64,000 nucleotides of DNA from Brevibacterium casei CIP 102111 (GTDB lineage: Bacteria; Actinomycetota; Actinomycetes; Actinomycetales; Brevibacteriaceae). Below the pieces are notes generated by a model that saw only the letters and a list, made by a program, of their open reading frames with translations, was not told where the DNA came from and made no database searches. Position numbers and translations under genes: made by a program. This document shows, in pieces, positions 61,584-64,000 of this stretch (position 1 is its first letter; each line of letters opens with the position of its first letter). The DNA lies in the NCBI RefSeq assembly GCF_900169275.1, contig NZ_FXZC01000002.1, positions 496,001 through 560,000 on the forward strand, read 5' to 3'.

Positions 61584-62543
61584 TCAGCGCTGCTCGCCCT
61601 CGGCTGCCTGAGTGTCGCCGTCGGCACGGGCCGAGGTGTCGGCTCCGGTGGCGTCGTCGGCGCGGGAGAGCGTGCGGCGCGGGATGACGACGACGGGCAC
61701 CGGCAGGACGCGCAGCAGACGGCGCGCGCGGGCTCCGATGAAGACGCGACCGTGTCCCAGGCGGGACGAGCCGATGAAGGCGAGCTCGCCGGAGATCCAT
61801 TCGACGCTTTCGGCCGCCTCCTCGATGTCGGCGCCCCCCTCGGAGACGACGGTGGCCCGGCCTGAGGCGAAGAGGTCGGAGGCTCGGGCAGCGAGCACTG
61901 CTCCCCCGTACTCCTCGGCGAACTCCGTGACCTCGGCGATCTCGTCCTCGGCCATGCCGTCGTTCTCGATGAGCGCGACGAGGCGGAGGTCGACGTCGAA
62001 GGCGGTGGCGGCCTCGATCGCCGAGCCGATGAGAGCGGCGGCGCCGGGACGGGCACCGAAGAGCGTCGTGATCCGGGAGACCGGACCGATGTCGGAGCGC
62101 CCGGCCGGCGCGAGGACGACGGGCACCTCCGAGGAGTGCAGCAGCGAGGTCGCCACGGTGCCGATGCGGAACTGGCGCATGAGCGTCGTCGCCCTGGCGC
62201 CGATGACGATCGCCACCGCTCCTTCGTCGGAGGCGACCTCCATGAGGCCCTTCGACTCGTTCGATGCGGTGTGGATGACCCCGCGGGCAGCGATGTCGTC
62301 GGGGATGAGGGCCAGCGCCTCTTCGAGCCACTCGTCGAGCTGCTGGGCGACGATGCCGGTCCCGTCCTTGGGGATCGATCCGGCGGCGTGGAAGGTCGAG
62401 GACTCCGGGCGGATGATCGTGACGACGAGCTCGATCTCGACGGACCGGGCGATGGAGATCGCCAGGGAGATGGCGTCCCGACCCCGATCGGTGGCGATGT
62501 ATCCGACGACCAGGCGCGGAACGGATGCAGCTGACTCTGTCAT
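61584..62543 (-). CDS. Tandem universal stress protein
   Basis: This is a 319-residue protein with two Usp domains. The first is residues 8-150 (LVVGYIATDRGRDAISLAIS; ATTLMRQFRIGTVATSLLHS; VPVVLAPAG). The second is residues 155-290 (VFIGARARRLLRVLPVPVVV). A low-complexity Asp/Ala tail follows. The ATP-binding G-2x-G-9x-G motif is incomplete in both halves. It may act as an AMP/ATP sensor. It is the first gene of a two-gene unit with the hydrolase. Confidence 0.87.
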   Translation of the reverse strand: MTESAASVPRLVVGYIATDRGRDAISLAISIARSVEIELVVTIIRPESSTFHAAGSIPKDGTGIVAQQLDEWLEEALALIPDDIAARGVIHTASNESKGLMEVASDEGAVAIVIGARATTLMRQFRIGTVATSLLHSSEVPVVLAPAGRSDIGPVSRITTLFGARPGAAALIGSAIEAATAFDVDLRLVALIENDGMAEDEIAEVTEFAEEYGGAVLAARASDLFASGRATVVSEGGADIEEAAESVEWISGELAFIGSSRLGHGRVFIGARARRLLRVLPVPVVVIPRRTLSRADDATGADTSARADGDTQAAEGEQR

Positions 62544-62875
62544 GGACTTCTCCCGGTTCGTAGCGACTCTCCAGGTGATTCTACGTGGTCAGGAGGCCAT
62601 CCTGCCGGGATGCCCGGGCGGGGAAGACGACGCACCCCGGCCAGACGCCGCGGACACCGCGACGACGGGTCCCGATCGGAACCCCTGTGCGGGTGAATCC
62701 GCATTCGGAAAAGAAAAGTTCAGAAATTATGACCAGAAGTCACACGAATTGCTCAGCCTGTGATAAATTCGACAGTGCAATTACGGATTCGCACCCACAG
62801 ACAATTGCACAGTTCCACGAATGGGCTCCGACGCGGCCCATCGACGATCCACGACCCTGAAAGGAGTGCAGCACA
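62544..62875. other. Intergenic region with AT-rich dip and inverted repeat
   Basis: Between the USP gene and a small ORF, 62700-62830 is clearly AT-rich. It holds the inverted repeat GTGCAATT/AATTGCAC (62775-62782 and 62803-62810), a possible operator. No further gene was recognised. Confidence 0.45.
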
Positions 62876-62968
62876 ATGAATCTCTTCGACATCGCATTCA
62901 CGGACCTTCGCACAGGCAACCGTGCGCTCGCTGCCTGCTGGGTCGGCGGACTGGGACTCGACGGCTGA
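62876..62968 (+). CDS. Candidate 30-residue peptide (leader or small protein)
   Basis: ATG 62876 is preceded by AAAGGAG at ideal spacing (GGAG ends 9 nt before). The 30-codon frame encodes a peptide with an acidic/basic N-terminal half (NLFDIAFTDLRTGNRAL) and a small-residue C-terminal half (AACWVGGLGLDG). An inverted repeat ACGGCT-N6-AGCCGT (62961-62978) overlaps the stop codon, as in attenuators. No homologue was recognised. It could be a leader peptide for the small basic protein at 63200. Confidence 0.5.
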   Translation: MNLFDIAFTDLRTGNRALAACWVGGLGLDG

Positions 62969-63199
62969 TCACAGCCGTGTGACACCTCCTTCTCCGCCGG
63001 CAGACTGAACACCGGCGCTTTCCTCTGCGCTTCGACCGCATCGGCCTCACAGCAGATCGCCGAGCCCGTCCGCGCATCCGAGTTCAGCTCAGCACGCATT
63101 TCCCACCACTGTTCTGCGCATTTGTGCGCCCTCGGAGCAGTGTTCGCCATTTCCGTCTTCCGGGGATTCCCCCTGCCCGAAAAACACAAAGGAACAATT

Positions 63200-63424
63200 G
63201 TGTCCACTACATTCGCATTCACATTTCCCAGACGTGTGGCCCTGTCCACCGGTCTCCGTCTCGTCGCCTGGGCGAGACGACCCGAGGCCGACGCGACGCA
63301 GGCGTCCCGTGCCGCACTCAACCGCCGCATCGCCGAGCTCAGCGCCCAGGCCCGTCGTGAGGAGCTCGAGGCACGGCGCAACCGCGACCTCGACCTCTTC
63401 GTCGCGCAGAGGCCGATCGCCTGA
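63200..63424 (+). CDS. Small basic protein of unknown function
   Basis: This is a 74-residue Arg/Ala-rich protein: FAFTFPRRVALSTGLRLVAW at the N-terminus, then a predicted long helix (ALNRRIAELSAQARREELEA). The start is GTG 63200 with AAAGGAAC about 6 nt upstream. Similar small basic proteins occur in Micrococcales, recalled only from their general pattern; the function is unknown. Confidence 0.65.
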   Translation: MSTTFAFTFPRRVALSTGLRLVAWARRPEADATQASRAALNRRIAELSAQARREELEARRNRDLDLFVAQRPIA

Positions 63425-63504
63425 GCCGTGCACCACTGTGCCGAGCGTCACTTCCCGTCGATTTGGCGTGTGGCCCCCGCCTGAGTAATATTGATCAGGC
63501 AAGC

Positions 63505-63577
63505 GGGGGTATGGCGCAGTTGGTAGCGCGTCTCCATGGCATGGAGAAGGTCAGGGGTTCGAATCCCCTTACCTCCA
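63505..63577 (+). tRNA. tRNA-Ala (anticodon GGC)
   Basis: The acceptor GGGGGTA pairs with TACCTCC, anticodon arm TCTCC-ATGGCAT-GGAGA with GGC, T loop TTCGAAT, discriminator A. No full CCA is encoded. Confidence 0.96.
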
Positions 63578-63586
63578 CCGCAGGGC

Positions 63587-63618
63587 GAAGGCCCCGGACC
63601 GATCGGTCCGGGGCCTTC
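63587..63618 (+). terminator. Terminator of tRNA-Ala
   Basis: GAAGGCCCCGGACC (63587-63600) pairs perfectly with GGTCCGGGGCCTTC (63605-63618) over a GATC loop, 9 bp after the tRNA. Confidence 0.85.
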
Positions 63619-63658
63619 GTCGTTCTCGCAGGTCAGTGCCGCAGCGCAGCGTGCTCGT

Positions 63659-63704
63659 CCGGGTGAGTCGCGGCAAAACGTTCTCTCCCGGGTGAGTCGC
63701 GGCA
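63659..63704. repeat. Two 17-bp direct repeats
   Basis: CCGGGTGAGTCGCGGCA occurs at 63659-63675 and 63688-63704, a 29-bp period. A nearby inverted repeat ATCCGCATGG/CCATGCGGAT (63732-63741 and 63758-63767) is also present, downstream of the MGMT gene. Confidence 0.6.
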
Positions 63705-63783
63705 CAGCTCCGAGGCAACCGCTCGGTGTCGATCCGCATGGTACGGATCGATCCATGCCATGCGGATTCAGACCGCGCGGTCG

Positions 63784-64000
63784 TCACCGGCGGGCCGTCA
63801 CTCCTTCGAGGTCGAGCAGCGTGCGCTTGCGCTCCTCTCCCCACGCGTAGCCGGTGAGCGCGCCGCTGGCGCCGATGACCCGATGGCAGGGCACGATGAT
63901 GCTGATCGGATTCCTCCCATTCGCCGCACCGACCGCCCGCGAGGCCCTGGGACGGTCGATCCACCTGGCGAGTTCGCCGTAGCCGGCCGTGGTGCCGAAC
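63784..64000 (-). CDS. Methylated-DNA-[protein]-cysteine S-methyltransferase, C-terminal part
   Basis: This 71-residue C-terminal part is cut by the window edge. [17 protein letters not shown], then [20 protein letters not shown]: the active-site Cys in PCHRV accepts the alkyl group from O6-methylguanine, and the preceding helix holds the DNA. The ending [10 protein letters not shown] is typical. Confidence 0.93.
   Translation of the reverse strand, partial: FGTTAGYGELARWIDRPRASRAVGAANGRNPISIIVPCHRVIGASGALTGYAWGEERKRTLLDLEGVTARR

Overview
The window is high-GC actinobacterial DNA, most likely from a Brevibacterium or a close relative in the Micrococcales. The evidence is the FasR-fabD-fabH-acpP-fabF type II fatty-acid locus, a single-chain AceE pyruvate dehydrogenase, the actinobacterial markers DUF3052 and DUF3145, a gluABCD-type glutamate transporter, many GTG starts and many 4-bp stop/start overlaps. 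The genus is an inference from gene content; no rRNA is present.

Layout. 1-5.3 kb: end of an NCS2 permease, a RidA-like gene that looks inserted, an NTF2-like gene, a ClC/K+ channel pair, a DUF5996 protein and a membrane protein of unknown function. 5.3-9.8 kb: an AT-richer stretch without convincing genes, then a MarR-controlled cassette (MFS exporter, quinone oxidoreductase, a broken FMN reductase) ending near tRNA-Val. 9.9-14.1 kb: a TetR regulator, tRNA-Pro, a cupin and a DUF1801 gene, then an accessory insert bounded by two 249-bp copies of the DUF1801 5' end. The insert carries a decapitated siderophore-binding protein and an AT-rich HEPN/RES toxin-like gene. 14.1-18.2 kb: an Lrp regulator with a divergent sulfur-amino-acid PLP enzyme, a MerR/TipA-type regulator, HIT, AhpE-type peroxiredoxin and DUF3052. 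18.4-26.2 kb: aceE, fasR and the fab operon, linking acetyl-CoA supply to fatty-acid synthesis. 26.3-31 kb: a GntR regulator and a siderophore ABC importer under a DtxR-like box. 31-36 kb: DUF3145, a CAT-anticodon tRNA, a degenerate EAL-DICT protein, a multidrug MFS exporter, a flavin-dependent monooxygenase-like protein and tRNA-Asn. 36-43 kb: a DMT transporter, a GT4 glycosyltransferase probably starting at CTG, and a possible gluABCD-GNAT-gluQ transcription unit. 43-45 kb: an acyl-CoA synthetase.

45-53.7 kb is a molybdenum district: modA, a fused modBC, an HTH-TOBE protein, moaE, moaC, moeA, moaA, moaD, a MoeZ-like adenylyltransferase-rhodanese and a second moeA. Together they cover molybdate uptake, cPMP synthesis, molybdopterin synthase and its activation, and molybdate insertion; no mobA is in the window. 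53.8-64 kb: a CPBP-like membrane protein, an MFS/ArsR-type pair, a POT peptide transporter, another MFS protein, small membrane proteins, an alpha/beta hydrolase with a tandem universal stress protein, two small ORFs, tRNA-Ala and the end of an O6-methylguanine methyltransferase gene.

Recurring themes are two insertions flanked by duplicated host sequence (668-1168 and 11317-14138) and several regulator or accessory genes whose -10 box lies 6-7 nt before the start codon, which predicts leaderless mRNAs. No CRISPR array, rRNA, intact IS element or prophage was seen. The most unusual accessory gene is the solitary HEPN/RES protein at 12.3-13.6 kb; its function cannot be proven from sequence alone.
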